Source: Gammaproteobacteria bacterium (lineage in GTDB: Bacteria; Pseudomonadota; Gammaproteobacteria; Competibacterales; Competibacteraceae). Taken from it: a DNA stretch of 15,500 nt. How positions within the stretch are numbered: position 1 is the stretch's first letter; each line of letters opens with the position of its first letter. The DNA lies in contig JAIFNF010000210.1 in NCBI GenBank assembly GCA_020047885.1, positions 1 to 15,500 on the forward strand. The letters run 5' to 3'. The notes below the pieces were generated by a model, which worked only from the letters and a program-made list of their open reading frames with translations, ran no database searches and was not told the origin of the DNA. Position numbers and translations under genes: made by a program. Of this stretch, positions 14,499-15,500 are shown in pieces.

Positions 14499-15500
14499 GT
14501 GCTCGAAAACTATCGCCAACACGCTGCCGAACGCGCTGCCATGGGCATTCCTGCGCTCCCGCTCAGCCCGCAGCAAACTGCGGATCTGGTGGCGCTACTC
14601 AAAAATCCGCCCAAAGGCGAAGAAGATTTCCTGCTGGAACTGATCACCCATCGGGTGCCAGCGGGCGTTGACCAAGCGGCTTATGTGAAAGCTGCGTTCC
14701 TGGCCGCCGTCGCCAAGGGTGAGGCGCAATCCCCGCTGATCTCGCGGGTGCGCGCTACCGAACTACTCGGCACCATGGTCGGCGGCTATAACATCCAGCC
14801 GCTGATTGACCTGCTCGACGATGCCGAATGCGCCACCGCCGCGACCCAAGCCCTGTCTCAGACCTTGCTGATGTTCGATTACAAATACGGCGTCAAGGAA
14901 AAGGCCGACAAGGGCAACGCTTACGCGCAGCAGATCATGAAGTCGTGGGCCGACGCTGAATGGTTCACCGGTCGCCCCAAAGTACCTGAAAAAGTCACCG
15001 TCACCGTCTTTAAAGTCACCGGCGAAACCAACACTGACGATCTGTCCCCGGCTCCGGACGCTTGGAGCCGTCCTGACATTCCGTTGCACGGTCTGGCGAT
15101 GTTGAAGATGGCTCGTCCCGGCATCGAACCCGATGAGTCCGGCAAGATCGGCCCGCTGAAGCAAATTGTCGCGCTCAAGCAGAAGGGTTATCCGGTCGCT
15201 TACGTCGGCGACGTGGTCGGCACCGGCTCCAGCCGCAAATCCGCGACCAACTCGGTGCTGTGGTGGACCGGCGATGACATCCCCTATGTCCCCAACAAGC
15301 GCTTTGGCGGCTACTGCCTCGGCGGCAAAATCGCTCCGATCTTCTTCAACACTCAGGAAGACGCTGGCGCGTTGCCAATCACCGATTGCGACGTGACCAA
15401 TATGAATATGGGCGATGTCATCGACATCTATCCATATGAGGGCGTGGTCAAAAACCATGACAGCGGCGCGGAACTGAGCCGGTTCGGTTTCAAATCCGAC
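14499..15500 (+). CDS. acnB: Bifunctional aconitate hydratase 2 / 2-methylisocitrate dehydratase, N-terminal part (3' end outside window)
   Basis: The 334 codons from GTG 14499 to the window edge are open throughout and match AcnB closely as I recall the E. coli protein. The matching segments include 'LLKNPP.GEE.FLL', 'ELLGTM.GGYNI.PLID', 'KVTGETNTDDLSPAPDAWS', 'AYVGDVVGTGSSRKSATNSV', 'LGGKIAPIFFNT' and 'GDVIDIYPY'. AcnB interconverts citrate and isocitrate in the TCA cycle with a 4Fe-4S cluster, and can dehydrate 2-methylisocitrate in propionate catabolism; when the cluster is lost it can bind mRNA (family knowledge). Visible here are the N-terminal HEAT-like helical domain (~1-160) and the swivel (aconitase domain 4-like) region after it. 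The cluster-binding cysteines lie further downstream, outside the window. Compared with E. coli one residue is inserted near 'ALPITDCDVTN' without loss of frame. It is a core gene with its own likely promoter, unrelated to the NRPS operon. Confidence 0.96.
   Translation, partial: MLENYRQHAAERAAMGIPALPLSPQQTADLVALLKNPPKGEEDFLLELITHRVPAGVDQAAYVKAAFLAAVAKGEAQSPLISRVRATELLGTMVGGYNIQPLIDLLDDAECATAATQALSQTLLMFDYKYGVKEKADKGNAYAQQIMKSWADAEWFTGRPKVPEKVTVTVFKVTGETNTDDLSPAPDAWSRPDIPLHGLAMLKMARPGIEPDESGKIGPLKQIVALKQKGYPVAYVGDVVGTGSSRKSATNSVLWWTGDDIPYVPNKRFGGYCLGGKIAPIFFNTQEDAGALPITDCDVTNMNMGDVIDIYPYEGVVKNHDSGAELSRFGFKSD

Noticed and set aside
14763..15458. Open frame on the - strand (231 codons) opposite acnB
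   Set aside because: The + strand here matches AcnB residue by residue over long stretches, so the reverse frame is a shadow.

Overview
The window looks like a chromosomal stretch of a moderately GC-rich gammaproteobacterium. The right edge carries a very recognisable proteobacterial-type aconitase B (AcnB). The Uma2-type endonuclease with a charged repeat tail is of a kind I associate with environmental, Competibacter-like gammaproteobacteria; that assignment is inference only. All genes read on the + strand.

Layout: (1) positions 3-563 hold the C-terminal end of a gene that starts outside the window, resembling the tail of a large fused restriction-modification DNA methyltransferase. (2) Positions 641-13407 hold five genes packed with gaps of only 6 to 41 bases, so probably one operon: a Tat-exported lipoprotein of glycoside hydrolase family 3 (NagZ-like), an exported alpha/beta hydrolase, a POT-family peptide transporter, a DHA2-type 14-helix MFS transporter, and a 2610-residue non-ribosomal peptide synthetase (NRPS). 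(3) Positions 13480-14376 hold a Uma2-family (PD-(D/E)XK) protein ending in three perfect 14-residue repeats. (4) From 14499 to the window edge lies the start of acnB, with its own likely promoter and leader.

The centre of interest is the NRPS. Its domain order is C-A-T-C-A-T-thioester reductase, followed by a C-terminal domain that looks like a cyclic-nucleotide-binding (Crp-type) beta roll with its usual ligand contacts replaced. The synthetase should join two amino acids, probably after N-capping by the first condensation domain, and release the chain by NAD(P)H-dependent reduction as an aldehyde or alcohol. Peptide aldehydes of this type are known protease inhibitors in other bacteria. 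The two transporters and two exported hydrolases upstream could export, take up, process or respond to the product; this is inferred from co-linearity only. No phosphopantetheinyl transferase, MbtH protein or pathway regulator is visible in the window, so activation must come from elsewhere in the genome.

No tRNA, rRNA, CRISPR array, insertion sequence or integrase was seen. The only non-coding gaps over 60 bases are 564-640, 13408-13479 and 14377-14498, each described below.
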